Position numbers and translations under genes: made by a program. DNA of 64,000 bases from JADJOY01 sp046331705 [NCBI: bacterium]. GTDB lineage: Bacteria > JADJOY01. Each line of letters opens with the position of its first letter. The first letter of the stretch is position 1. Where the stretch lies: assembly GCA_046331705.1 (NCBI GenBank), contig JAXLQJ010000041.1, forward strand, positions 4,060-68,059, written 5' to 3'. Below are positions 1-8,822 of this stretch, one piece after another. The notes beneath the pieces are model-generated. The model saw nothing but the letters and a program-made list of their open reading frames with translations. It searched no databases and was not told the DNA's origin.

Positions 1-1
1 G

Positions 2-172
2 GTCATGGTCATCGAAGACCCGCACGTGGTGCTGCAGCGGGTGCCGGCCGACGTGCAGCCCGGCGTGATCCACGCCATCCGCAAAGGCGTGCTGACGCCG
101 GTGGGCAGCTCGCGAGAGGGGGCAGCGGACGCCGCGGCGCCGGCGGCGCCGCGGACAGACGAGCGCAGGTGA
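2..172 (+). CDS. C-terminal fragment of an unidentified protein
   Basis: An open frame enters from the left edge and stops at TGA 170-172, giving the last 56 residues of a plus-strand protein. The visible part begins VMVIEDPHVVLQRVPADVQP and ends in an Ala/Pro/Arg-rich tail that looks disordered. No family can be assigned from this piece. Codons are GC-ending like the neighbours, which supports real coding sequence. The next gene is on the opposite strand and convergent, about 60 bp away. Confidence 0.5.
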   Translation, partial: VMVIEDPHVVLQRVPADVQPGVIHAIRKGVLTPVGSSREGAADAAAPAAPRTDERR

Positions 173-235
173 AGGGCTCGCGCGCGACCGCTTCGCGCGT
201 GACGGGGCGCGCTCACGCCCCGCGGCAGACGCGGG

Positions 236-757
236 TCACGCGTCCGGCGAGAGCGTCAGGTACGCGTGGCGATCGCTGCCCAGATCGAGCTCGTGGTGCG
301 CCCACTTCAGGTACCAGTACTTCCCCGGAATGAAGTGGGTGGAGTGCACGTCGCGATCGCTCTCGTAGAGCACCGCGTAGAGATCGAAGGACTCGGGATC
401 GCGCGGCGCCGGAAAGCGGAAGTGGAGCGAACCCGGCTGGCCCGTGTCGCCGCTGCGACCGAAGAGATAGAACTCGGTCTCCGGGTCGTCGCGGAAGCCG
501 TTCAGGTGACGAACGCCGCGCAGCCGCACCAGCATGCCGTCGATCGGCCGATTGCAGTCGTCCACGACCCGCATCGAGAGCTCGTAGAAACGGTCGTTGA
601 GGTGTAGACGCGGCACGTAGCCGGTGCGCCACGGGTCGATCACGTCGACGGAGGCGCACCCGGCCAACGCCAGCAGCCAGCCGCCGACGAGGGCCGCGCT
701 CCCAACCCCGCGCCGGACAACGCCGCGAGCCCCGCGGATGCGATCCGATCCATTCAT
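236..757 (-). CDS. small secreted lipoprotein, function unknown
   Basis: A 173-residue protein. The start chosen is the ATG at 757 because it puts a basic N-terminus (RIRGARGVVRRG) directly before a hydrophobic stretch and a lipobox, LALAGC, with the lipidated cysteine near residue 34. The frame stays open further upstream, but that extension looks non-coding. The mature part of about 140 residues is rich in aromatic residues and beta-type segments, with no motif I recognise. It is presumably anchored in the outer or inner membrane facing the periplasm. It lies about 90 bp downstream of fabH on the same strand and may share its transcript. Confidence 0.65.
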   Translation of the reverse strand: MNGSDRIRGARGVVRRGVGSAALVGGWLLALAGCASVDVIDPWRTGYVPRLHLNDRFYELSMRVVDDCNRPIDGMLVRLRGVRHLNGFRDDPETEFYLFGRSGDTGQPGSLHFRFPAPRDPESFDLYAVLYESDRDVHSTHFIPGKYWYLKWAHHELDLGSDRHAYLTLSPDA

Positions 758-848
758 GCGCGCGCTCCCCGTCGCGGCGAACCAGGCGTCGGGCCGCGAC
801 CCCGTCGTTGATACCACCGTCGCTTCGCGCGTCGCAATCGCCTTCCCT

Positions 849-1847
849 TCACCACTTGAGCAAGGCCGCGCCCCAGGTGAAGCCGGCGCCGAAGGCGGCG
901 ATGCACACCAGCCCACCCCGCTTGAGTCGGCCATCCTCGCGGGCTTCGTTGAGCGCGATGGGAATCGACCCCGCGGTGGTGTTGCCGTAGCGCTGGATGT
1001 TGTTGACGACCTTCTCGTCCGGCAGCCCGAGCTCGCTCGCCACCCATTGGTTGATGCGCAGGTTCGCTTGGTGCGGCACCAGCAGGTCGATGTCCTCGAT
1101 GCTCTTCCCGGCGGCGGCGAGCGCTTCGAGGATGGCGCCCTTCATGTTGGTGGTCGCCTCCTTGAACACGGCGCGACCGTTCATCTTGGGCCAGTGCTCT
1201 CCCGCCGCGAGATCCTCGGTTCGCATGTAGGGCTTGCGCGAGATGTTCCAGAGGTGCAGGCACAGGTCCTCGGCGCCGCGGCCGTCGGCGTGCAGGTTCA
1301 CCGTGAGCAAGCCGCGGTCTTCCTCGGTGGGCGAGACGATCGCCGCGCCGGCTCCGTCGCCGAAGAGCACCGTCACGGTGCGTCCCTGGGTGGAGAAATC
1401 GAGCGCCGACGAGTGCACCTCCGCGCCCACCACCAGGATGTTCTTGTAGCGCCCGGTGCGCACGAAGGCGTCGGCGGTGGCGAGGCCGTAGAGGAAGCCG
1501 GTGCACTGGTTCCGGATGTCCATCGCGGCGATGCCCGGGATGCCGAGCTTGTCCTGCATGTAGCAGCTGGTTCCGGGGAAGTGGCGATCCGGGCTCAGCG
1601 TGGCGAACAGGATGAAATCGACGTCCGCGAGCGTGATGCCCGCATCGGCCACGGCACGCTTCGCCGCCTCCGCGCCGAGGTCGCTGGTCCACACGCCTTC
1701 GTCGGCGTAGTGGCGCTCCTCGATGCCGGTGCGCTGACGAATCCACTCGTCCGAGGTGGTCATCAGCGTCTCGAGATCCTTGTTCTTGACCACACGGGGA
1801 GGGACGTAGACGCCCAATCCCTTCACGTAGCTGCGAATCATGCCCAT
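849..1847 (-). CDS. fabH: 3-oxoacyl-ACP synthase III (KAS III)
   Basis: This is the condensing enzyme that joins acyl-CoA and malonyl-ACP to start type II fatty-acid synthesis in the cytoplasm. At 332 residues it has the usual family length. The catalytic triad is visible: Cys about 115 in RNQCTGFLYGL, His about 259 in VPHQANLRIN and Asn about 289 in RYGNTTAGSIP. The glycine-rich FGDGAGAA segment is also present. The start is the ATG at 1847, preceded by a GAGGAG ribosome site; the open frame upstream of it is Arg-rich and not conserved-looking. No other fab genes adjoin, so it could also be a FabH-like KAS III serving a secondary pathway, although all key residues fit a genuine FabH. Confidence 0.93.
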   Translation of the reverse strand: MGMIRSYVKGLGVYVPPRVVKNKDLETLMTTSDEWIRQRTGIEERHYADEGVWTSDLGAEAAKRAVADAGITLADVDFILFATLSPDRHFPGTSCYMQDKLGIPGIAAMDIRNQCTGFLYGLATADAFVRTGRYKNILVVGAEVHSSALDFSTQGRTVTVLFGDGAGAAIVSPTEEDRGLLTVNLHADGRGAEDLCLHLWNISRKPYMRTEDLAAGEHWPKMNGRAVFKEATTNMKGAILEALAAAGKSIEDIDLLVPHQANLRINQWVASELGLPDEKVVNNIQRYGNTTAGSIPIALNEAREDGRLKRGGLVCIAAFGAGFTWGAALLKW

Positions 1848-2126
1848 GGTCTCCTCGTGGAGTGCGTAAGCGAATCGACTGCGGTTCGTCGCCGACGCGC
1901 GCGAGCCGCGCGCGAGGCTCGCGACGGCGTCGCGCCGCACGAATTCTTCACACGTAGCTCGCCGCACCTGGATTGTCTAGGAGCGCGCCCGAGAATCGGC
2001 GCCCCAACCGGCGTGCGCGACCGAGCGCGCCGCGCGGAGGTCGGGCGGCCGGCTCGGGCGCCGAAATCCAGCCGCCCTCCTCTTCGCGCCGGGCGCGAAA
2101 CCGCGTCGTCGCGGCGGCGGCGCGGG

Positions 2127-2894
2127 TCAGCGCTCCGCGCCGTCGCCACGCGCCGGCTTGCGCCAGCGCACGCGCTCGATCGCCCACTCGAGCTCGGATC
2201 GCTTCTTGGGGTCGCTCTCGCCGTCGCGCAGACGTTCGAGCACCACCAGCGCGTCGCGGGCGGCGCTGCCGATGTTGCCGAGCGCCCACGCAGCGGCCAT
2301 GCGAGCCTGGCGATCGCCGAGCGCGTGGATCAAGGCCGGCACCGCTTCGCGCGCCTCGGGACCGATCGCGCCCAGCGCATACGCCGACTCGATCTGCACG
2401 TCGGAGAAGTGGTCGTCGAGGGCGCGGGTGAGCGCCGGAATCGCCGCGCGCGTGTCTGGCGCCAGCGCACGCAGCGTGCGCGCGGCCTCGAGCCGCACCC
2501 CGTGATCCTCGTCCGTGAGCGCCGCGGCAAGCGCCGGCACCGCCGGCAGTCCCCGATCGCCGACGTTACCGAGCGCCCGTGCAGCGGACTGGCGCGCTCG
2601 CGGGTCGATGCGGCCCAGGTCCTCGATCAGGTCCTCGGTGGAGCGGCCCCGCGGGCGGGCCGCGTCCTCCGCCGCGGTCGGCGGGACACCGGCGGTGGCC
2701 CAGAGAAGCACGAGCAAAGCCGTGATTGCCGGGGCGCGACGCCGCCACGAGCGCCAAACCGGGCCGAGGCGCTCGCGGCCATCGGTGGAGCCGGCGCAGC
2801 CCCGCCTGCTGTGGAATTCGTCACAAATGCCACAGTCTGCGGGCCTGTGCCCAGCCCGCGCCAAATGTCGGCCTTTCCGAGAAACTACACGCAT
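2127..2894 (-). CDS. exported HEAT-repeat protein
   Basis: The C-terminal two thirds is a series of about 30-residue helical repeats of HEAT/PBS-lyase type, such as ARALGNVGDRGLPAVPALAAAL, AAIPALTRALDD and YALGAIGPEAREAVPALIHAL. These normally form a curved protein-binding scaffold. A hydrophobic segment (AITALLVLLWATAGV) followed by an Ala-rich cleavage-like site suggests export or membrane anchoring, but it begins about 55 residues in, so the start is uncertain. The ATG at 2894 has no ribosome site; a TTG at 2864 has AAAGG seven bases upstream and may be the true start. Upstream lies an unusual A+T-rich palindromic region. The binding partner is unknown. Confidence 0.7.
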   Translation of the reverse strand: MRVVSRKGRHLARAGHRPADCGICDEFHSRRGCAGSTDGRERLGPVWRSWRRRAPAITALLVLLWATAGVPPTAAEDAARPRGRSTEDLIEDLGRIDPRARQSAARALGNVGDRGLPAVPALAAALTDEDHGVRLEAARTLRALAPDTRAAIPALTRALDDHFSDVQIESAYALGAIGPEAREAVPALIHALGDRQARMAAAWALGNIGSAARDALVVLERLRDGESDPKKRSELEWAIERVRWRKPARGDGAER

Positions 2895-2910
2895 ATCACA
2901 TCATACGCTA

Positions 2911-2956
2911 TTGATATTGCTAACTATATCAAACGAGAATCTCCCTGAGATTCTCG
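2911..2956 (-). promoter_or_regulatory. A+T-rich regulatory island with two inverted repeats
   Basis: Between the GHMP kinase stop and the HEAT-protein start lies a stretch strikingly richer in A+T than the rest of the window. It contains two perfect inverted repeats: TTGATAT/ATATCAA (2911-2917 and 2926-2932, 8-base spacer) and CGAGAATCTC/GAGATTCTCG (2934-2943 and 2947-2956, 3-base spacer). The second could be a terminator for the upstream operon, since on the minus strand it is followed by TTTGATAT, or an operator. The first looks like a repressor-type dyad. No convincing spaced -35/-10 pair could be assigned. Confidence 0.45.
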
Positions 2957-3006
2957 CGGCCATGCGGTCGTCCGCACCGGCGTCGGGCACGATTTCAACA
3001 AGCTGT

Positions 3007-4086
3007 TCACAGGGCGGTCGCAGGTCGTCCCGGCCCCCCAGCGGCCACGCGCTTCACCTGCACACCTCGGCGCGCGATCGTGCTGGCCAAGACCTGTCCA
3101 CCCGCGCGCACGACGGCGCTCGCGACGGCGTCACGGTCGCCGGGCTCGACCAGAAAGGCAATGCAACCGCCGCCACCGGCGCCACAGACCTTGGCCGCCA
3201 CCGCCCCTGCGCGGCGCGCTGCGCGCTCGATGCGCGTGAGCTCCGGCGTCCGGATCCCTGCGGCCAACTGGGCGCGCGCCGCCCACTCCGCGTCGATCGC
3301 CAGCGCGGCCGCGTGCCAATCGCCCGCGAGCAGCGCGGCGCGCAACGCGTTCGCCGCTTCCACGATCCGCTCCAAGCGCTTCACCAAGGCGCCGCGCCGC
3401 TCCACCACGCCACGAAACACGTCCCAGTTGTTGAGCCCGGAGCTGCGCGAGACGCCGGAATAGCCGAGCACCAGGCGCCGTTCGAGCTCGCCCGGGTCGA
3501 CGTCCAGGGTCTCACGACGCACTCCGTCGAGGCCGAAGCGCAGCGCCACGAGTCCGCCCCAAAGCGCGGGGTGGTAGTCCTGATCGCCCGTGGGCACGCC
3601 CAGGATCCGCGCCTCGGCATTGCGGCAGAGCTCGACGGTTTGCCACTTGGAGAGCCTTCGCCCCGTCCAGGCGGCGAGCGTCGTCGCGATCGCGACCGCG
3701 AGCGCGGACGAGCCACCCAGCCCCGAGCCCGCGGGCGCCTCGGCGGCGAGCACCATGCGAAAGCCGCCCTCCGGAGCCAGCTGCTCGGCGAGCGTGCGCG
3801 GCAGGGGCAGCGTCGCGGGGGGTAGCTCGGCGAGCGAGCGCCCCTCGATCACCTGCCCCTGATCGCGCGATTCGATGCGCACCCGCCCGCCACCCAGCGA
3901 CTCGATCCAGCAATGCGCGCGGACGCCGACGGCGACGTTGATGGTGAGCGCACCTGGAAAGAGCACGTAGAGCGGCCACAGGTCCACGGTACCGCCGGCG
4001 AGGTCGATGCGCGCCGGCGCCATGCCGTGCATTCCGCCTTCGCCGCCACGCGGACGCTCGTGCTCGGCCGATCGCTGCCGCTTCAT
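3007..4086 (-). CDS. GHMP-family small-molecule kinase
   Basis: A 359-residue GHMP-superfamily kinase, which phosphorylates a sugar or other small alcohol with ATP. The ATP-loop motif PAGSGLGGSSA lies near residues 118-128, the N-terminal substrate motif APARIDLAGGTVDLWPLY near 23-40, and the C-terminal glycine motif KVCGAGGGGC near 310. The N-terminal motif resembles the sugar kinases of the heptose-7-phosphate/fucose kinase branch rather than mevalonate or homoserine kinases; the substrate cannot be named. The start is the ATG at 4086 behind GGAG. It sits 52 bp downstream of ecfT on the same strand, so it probably belongs to the ECF transporter operon and may act on the imported compound or its product. 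Confidence 0.82.
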   Translation of the reverse strand: MKRQRSAEHERPRGGEGGMHGMAPARIDLAGGTVDLWPLYVLFPGALTINVAVGVRAHCWIESLGGGRVRIESRDQGQVIEGRSLAELPPATLPLPRTLAEQLAPEGGFRMVLAAEAPAGSGLGGSSALAVAIATTLAAWTGRRLSKWQTVELCRNAEARILGVPTGDQDYHPALWGGLVALRFGLDGVRRETLDVDPGELERRLVLGYSGVSRSSGLNNWDVFRGVVERRGALVKRLERIVEAANALRAALLAGDWHAAALAIDAEWAARAQLAAGIRTPELTRIERAARRAGAVAAKVCGAGGGGCIAFLVEPGDRDAVASAVVRAGGQVLASTIARRGVQVKRVAAGGPGRPATAL

Positions 4087-4138
4087 CCCATTCTCCTTCG
4101 ACACGCGCCGCACCGCCCACGGTCGCCGAGGCACGCGC

Positions 4139-4972
4139 TCATGGGGCGCCGAGCGCCGAAGCGCGCAGCGACCGCGCCCAGCCGAGCACGCTCTGCCAGG
4201 CCTGCTGCACCGGCTCCCAGGCGAGAACGTCCCGCCCCCACACGGTGCCCGCCGCCAACCCCACGATCAGCACCAGCGCGAGCCCGTCCGCGGCTCCGAA
4301 GCGATGCTCGGCGAGCTCCGTTCGTTGCTCGCCGGAGCCGAAGCCACGGGTCTCGAGCGCTGCGGCGAGGCGGTCCGCGCGCCGCACGGCCGTGAGGAAC
4401 ATCGGCACCACCAGCGGCGTGTACCGACGCATCCGCGCCAGCACGTTGCCGCGATCGAGATCGAGACCGCGTGCGCGCTGCGCCTCGGCGACCGCACGCC
4501 CCGACGACACGAACGTGGGCACCAGCCGAAACGCCAGCGTGAGCGCGAACGCGACCCGGTAGGGCAGCCCCAGCGAACGCAGGCCGTAGGCGAACTCCTC
4601 GACGCGGGTCGTGGCCAGAAAGAGCACGCCCGAGCCGACCATGAGGGCGAGCCTGAGACCGAGCGCGGCGGCGCGGCCGAGCCCCGCCGGGTCGAAGCCC
4701 GCGCGCAGCAACCCGCCCTCGGGCGCGAACAGCCACCACATCGAGGTGGTCGCCACGAACAACGTGATCAGGAGCGACGCCATGCCGGCGAGCGCGTCGA
4801 GCACCCGACCGAGCGCCGCGCCCGCCAGCACGATCCCCATCAGCACCAGCAGCGTGTCGAGGCGATCCAGTCGCATCGCCACGGCGAAGAACGCCGGCAG
4901 CAGCACGATCTTGGTCACCGGGTGCAGCCGGTGCAGCGCGCTCTCTCGATCGACGTAGAGAAAGAGCTTCAC
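4139..4972 (-). CDS. ecfT: ECF transporter transmembrane component EcfT
   Basis: A 277-residue polytopic membrane protein, the scaffold T component of an energy-coupling-factor importer. It links the ATPases to the substrate-binding S component. Hydrophobic helices occupy most of residues 15-140 and 230-260. Both Arg-Gly coupling motifs typical of EcfT are present, in AQRARGLDLD and ALETRGFGSG, flanking a charged cytoplasmic region. The start is the GTG at 4972, which overlaps the ATPase stop as GTGA, implying translational coupling. It is followed by a GHMP kinase and preceded by the fused ATPase and an S component. Confidence 0.88.
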   Translation of the reverse strand: MKLFLYVDRESALHRLHPVTKIVLLPAFFAVAMRLDRLDTLLVLMGIVLAGAALGRVLDALAGMASLLITLFVATTSMWWLFAPEGGLLRAGFDPAGLGRAAALGLRLALMVGSGVLFLATTRVEEFAYGLRSLGLPYRVAFALTLAFRLVPTFVSSGRAVAEAQRARGLDLDRGNVLARMRRYTPLVVPMFLTAVRRADRLAAALETRGFGSGEQRTELAEHRFGAADGLALVLIVGLAAGTVWGRDVLAWEPVQQAWQSVLGWARSLRASALGAP

Positions 4973-6663
4973 GATCCCGCTCCGGCGGGTCCCGACCGCT
5001 CGCCGAGCGCCGCGGTGAGCGCCTCCGGGGTGAGCGTCTCGAGCCCGAGCATCTGCCCGAGGCGCCACGCCGCGGGCGTGCGCAACCTGGCCTCGGCGAG
5101 CACGCGCTCGTTCCGGAACAGCTCGCGCACTCCACCGTCGAAGACCAGCTTGCCGCCAGCCATCACCACGGCGCGCTCGCAATGACTCGCCACGACCTCC
5201 ATGGCGTGCGTGATCACCAGCACGGTGTGACCGCGACGATGAAGATCCGCCAGCAACGCCAGCATCCGCTCGCGATCGTTGTAATCGAGGCCGGTGGTGG
5301 GCTCGTCGAGAACCAGCACCTCGGGCTCGGTGGCGAGGACGCTGGCGACCGCGAGGCGCTGGCGCTGGCCCTTGGTCAGCACGAACGGATCGCGATCGCG
5401 CGCGTCGGCGAGACCGACCACCTGAAGCGCCGCGACGATGCGGGCCTCGAGATCGGCTTCGGGCACGCCGAAGTTCCGTGGGCCGAACGCCATCTCCTCC
5501 CACACCGTCGCGGAGAAGATCTGGTGATCGGGATCCTGGAACACGTAGCCGATCCGCCGCGCCAACGCGGCCGTGCCTTGCTTGCGCGTGTCCTCGCCAG
5601 CGATCCGGATGGCGCCACTCGACGGCCGGAGCAAGCCGTTCAGATGCTTGGCGAGCGTGGTCTTTCCCGAGCCGTTCGCCCCCAGGAGCGCCACGAACTC
5701 GCCGGGACGAACGGCGAAGCTCACGTCGTCCACCGCCGGGCGATCGCGCAGCGGGTAGCGGTGCACCAGCCGATCGACCTCGATGAGCGGCTCGCCGCCG
5801 CGCGGCGCGGGACGGGCATCTGGGGCGCCCGGGGCGGCGCGCGCGGTGCGGCTCGCCAGCTCGCGGCGTAGCGCGTCCTCGTGCGGGACCTCGGCGAGCC
5901 CCAGCCGCGACGCGATCCGCGCCGCCACGGGGGGCTCGACACCGGCGTCGGCCAGCCCGGCGACGTCGAGGAGAACGCGGCGCGGCGGGCCGTCCTTCGC
6001 CACCGCGCCGGCGTCGAGGTGCAGCACGCGATCGAGATCGAGGATCTCCTCGGTCTCGTGCTCGATCACCGCCACCGCGAGGCCGTCGCGCGCGAGCTCC
6101 CGCAAGATCGCATGGACCTCCGCCTTGCCCACGGGATCGAGATCGGTCGTCGGCTCGTCGAGCAGGATCACGCTCGGCCGCATCGCCAGCACCGACGCGA
6201 TCGCCAGCCGCTGCTTCTCGCCTCCCGACAGGGTGGCCGGCTCGCGCTTCTCGAAGCCCGCGAGCCCCACGCGTCCCAGGCAATGGCTCACCCGGCGCGC
6301 GATCTCGTCACGCGGCACACCCAGGCTCTCGGCGCCGAACGCCACCTCGAGGCGGGCGTTGGTGCTGAAGAGCTGCGCGTCGAAGTCCTGAAAGACCATG
6401 CCGGCATGACGCGCGGCGCGCGCCACTCCGACCGCCGCCGGCGCCTCGCCGCCGAGCCGGACCTCGCCGCGGAGATGGCCTGGAAAGAAGGCGGGGACGA
6501 GGCCGTTGGCGCAACGCAGGAGTGTCGTCTTGCCGGCACCGGAGGCACCGACGATCGCGAGGCTCTCGCCCGCGCCGAGCCCCAGCTCGACGCCGCTCAG
6601 GGCGTCGTGCTCGGCGCCGCGATAGCCGAAAGCGAGCGCGCGAATCTCGAGAACGGCGCTCAT
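4969..6663 (-). CDS. fused double ATPase of an ECF transporter (EcfA1-EcfA2)
   Basis: A 564-residue protein containing two complete ABC nucleotide-binding domains in one chain. Domain 1 has Walker A GASGAGKT (about 39-46), signature LSGGEKQR (about 145-152) and Walker B VILLDEP. Domain 2 has Walker A GANGSGKT (about 328-335), a variant signature LTKGQRQR (about 429-436) and Walker B VLVLDEPTTGLD. A Pro/Ala-rich linker near 270-292 joins them. In many organisms these are two genes; fusion is known in this class. It powers uptake through EcfT and the S component encoded on either side. The second signature has Thr-Lys in place of Ser-Gly, which may make that composite site less active. The gene ends in a GTGA overlap with ecfT. 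Confidence 0.92.
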   Translation of the reverse strand: MSAVLEIRALAFGYRGAEHDALSGVELGLGAGESLAIVGASGAGKTTLLRCANGLVPAFFPGHLRGEVRLGGEAPAAVGVARAARHAGMVFQDFDAQLFSTNARLEVAFGAESLGVPRDEIARRVSHCLGRVGLAGFEKREPATLSGGEKQRLAIASVLAMRPSVILLDEPTTDLDPVGKAEVHAILRELARDGLAVAVIEHETEEILDLDRVLHLDAGAVAKDGPPRRVLLDVAGLADAGVEPPVAARIASRLGLAEVPHEDALRRELASRTARAAPGAPDARPAPRGGEPLIEVDRLVHRYPLRDRPAVDDVSFAVRPGEFVALLGANGSGKTTLAKHLNGLLRPSSGAIRIAGEDTRKQGTAALARRIGYVFQDPDHQIFSATVWEEMAFGPRNFGVPEADLEARIVAALQVVGLADARDRDPFVLTKGQRQRLAVASVLATEPEVLVLDEPTTGLDYNDRERMLALLADLHRRGHTVLVITHAMEVVASHCERAVVMAGGKLVFDGGVRELFRNERVLAEARLRTPAAWRLGQMLGLETLTPEALTAALGERSGPAGAGS

Positions 6664-6714
6664 CGCCCTGACGCCAGCCGCTTCGGGAATCGACTCACGG
6701 TCGCAGCGGGACGC

Positions 6715-7518
6715 TCAGAGGAGTGCCGTGCCGGCGAACACCAGCACCGCGGGAACGGCCGCCACCCAGCGCGGATCCAGCCCCGCGGCGGCGGATCCCG
6801 TGAAGAAGTAGAGCAGCAAGAGCCCACCGAGCGCGGCGGCGGGGGTCAGAAAGAGACCCACGAGCCGTAGCGAGCCGCTCGCCGCCGCCGAGTCGTCCGC
6901 GAGGATCTGATCCGCGGTCAATCCCCACGCCCGGACCCGCGGCGCCACCGCGCGCATGACGAACGGCGAAACCACCAAGCTCCACGACACGTTGTTGAAG
7001 AAGATGATCGGCGCCACGACGCGCACCGGGAACGCCTGGAAGAGCAGCCCGCCCCACCCGATCACCAGCGCGCACGCGGCACTCGCCACCACGATCGTGA
7101 ACGCGTATTGACCGAGCTGGAGCCACACCGGCGAGCTCGCTGCAGTCGATCCGCCGCCCACCAGGAAGGGCGGCGCGGGCGTACCGTCGAGCGCTCGCCA
7201 CATCCGATACGGGATCCATCCCAGCAGGAAGTTCCCGAGGAAGCCGAAGATCGTCACCGGCCCGAGCGTGCCGAAGAAGTCGCCGATGAGGTTGCCGAAG
7301 GCGATGCCCCAGGCGGCCGCCGGCCCGAACAGAAACGACGCGATCGGCGGGATCGCGTTCGCCGGGCGCAGCTCGGTCACGCCGGGGATGAGTGGGATCG
7401 GCTTGAACGGGATGAGGATCGCCGCGTACACGGCTGCGCAGATCGCGACCAGCACGATCATGCGGGTGTTGCTCCACATGCGGATCAGATCACGCACCGC
7501 CAGCCCTCGCGACACCAT
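6715..7518 (-). CDS. ECF transporter S component (substrate-binding membrane protein), QueT-like
   Basis: A 267-residue integral membrane protein with about six hydrophobic helices. The segment around residues 40-75 (ELRPANAIPPIASFLFGP followed by GNLIGDFFG) has the layout seen in vitamin-type S components of the QueT/BioY kind. S components bind the vitamin or metabolite and dock on EcfT. The start is the ATG at 7518 behind GAGGGG; the upstream part of the frame is non-membrane, Arg-rich sequence. It is first in the operon, 51 bp ahead of the fused ATPase. The substrate is not identifiable by eye, and no riboswitch-like leader was recognised upstream. The QueT resemblance is weak inference. 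Confidence 0.72.
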   Translation of the reverse strand: MVSRGLAVRDLIRMWSNTRMIVLVAICAAVYAAILIPFKPIPLIPGVTELRPANAIPPIASFLFGPAAAWGIAFGNLIGDFFGTLGPVTIFGFLGNFLLGWIPYRMWRALDGTPAPPFLVGGGSTAASSPVWLQLGQYAFTIVVASAACALVIGWGGLLFQAFPVRVVAPIIFFNNVSWSLVVSPFVMRAVAPRVRAWGLTADQILADDSAAASGSLRLVGLFLTPAAALGGLLLLYFFTGSAAAGLDPRWVAAVPAVLVFAGTALL

Positions 7519-7651
7519 CGAGCGCCCCTCGCCACGGATCACACGCCGTGTGTGCCGGCGCGAGGGGGCGCCGAGTATAGCCCGCGTCCCGGCACCGTCC
7601 ACGGGCGTTCCGGCCCGGCGCCGCCCAACCCAGGGCTCGCCCGAAAACACG

Positions 7652-7679
7652 ATCGCCCGAGGCAAACGCCTCGGGCGAT
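7652..7679 (-). terminator. intrinsic terminator of the first pilin gene
   Basis: A perfect 12-bp inverted repeat, ATCGCCCGAGGC / GCCTCGGGCGAT, encloses a 4-base loop (7664-7667). On the minus strand the stem is followed by CGTGTTTTCGG, a short T-rich tail. It lies 25 bases beyond the pilin stop codon. It separates the highly expressed-type pilin unit from the ECF operon. Confidence 0.85.
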
Positions 7680-7704
7680 TCGCGACTCCGCTCGGCGAGC
7701 GGAA

Positions 7705-8190
<486 letters not shown>

Positions 8191-8822
8191 CCTACCTCCC
8201 GGTTGCACTTCACCGGCGACAAGGCAAAGCAACTTCCAAGCCACACCCTGAAATGTCAGCAGACACTCGGAGAATTGCGAAACCACGAATGATTCTCGGC
8301 GAGGCGGGCCGCGAGACGACGACAATCGCCTCCGCTTCGCCGCTCCGACAACGACTCTGGTCACCGGGCGCCGACGCAAAACGTCACTCACTTCCGCCGC
8401 CGCACCTGCCCTCCACAGGAGCCGATTCGATGTCGCTGCGTCATTCTTTCGGCGCCTACGCGTCAACTCCTCGTTCGCGACGGATCGCTGGCCGCAGAAC
8501 CGCGCACGTGAGGCTTGCACGATTGCTCGTGATTTCAGGGGGATGCCGGTGCCACTCGCGACGGCCATGGTCGCGGTGCTGCATGGCACACGTCCTGCTC
8601 TAGCGAGTTCGTGGCAACGTCACCGCCACGGGAACGACACGGCCGAGCGCGACAGACGAGCCAACCGACTTCGCCCCCCCCGGGGGCTTTCTCGGTCCCA
8701 ATGGTGGGATCGGGAGGGCCCCCGAACCTATTGGAGCGCGGACCGCCGCTCGGCGGCGGGTTCCCTGCTTCGCGCGCGATTCCTGCGGCGCGTGCCGCGC
8801 GCGGTTACAATCGCCGCTCGCC
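8191..8822. other. 632-bp intergenic region between pilin 1 and the zinc-ribbon gene
   Basis: This divergent intergenic region is somewhat less GC-rich than its surroundings. The part next to the pilin holds the sigma-54 element. Around 8673-8687 there is a run of eight C followed by five G that can form a short GC hairpin followed by TTT. Several frames are open across it, but all give Arg/Ser-rich sequences without any family resemblance, so I call no gene. It could hold a small RNA or binding sites for a pilin regulator, but nothing specific was recognised. Confidence 0.5.
8228..8243 (-). promoter_or_regulatory. sigma-54 (RpoN) promoter of pilin 1
   Basis: On the minus strand the sequence reads TGGCTTGGAAGTTGCT: the invariant GG and GC are spaced by exactly ten bases (8241-8242 and 8229-8230 on the plus strand), with the favoured TTGC at -12. 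Transcription would start near 8217, giving a leader of about 27 bases containing the ribosome site. Sigma-54 control through PilS/PilR is well known for pilA in Pseudomonas and Myxococcus, so the context fits. Confidence 0.75.

Noticed and set aside
624-2948. A 774-residue plus-strand frame across fabH and the HEAT gene
   Set aside because: Its composition is Arg/His/Val-rich, as expected for the antisense of GC-rich genes, and real family motifs lie on the minus strand.
4139-6283. A 714-residue single frame covering ecfT and the ATPase region
   Set aside because: Only its last 277 codons encode EcfT; the rest is an off-frame reading of the ATPase gene.
8673-8690. GC hairpin followed by TTT on the plus strand, terminator-like
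   Set aside because: No gene is transcribed towards it from the left on that strand and the stem is a simple C-run/G-run; reported only as part of the intergenic description.
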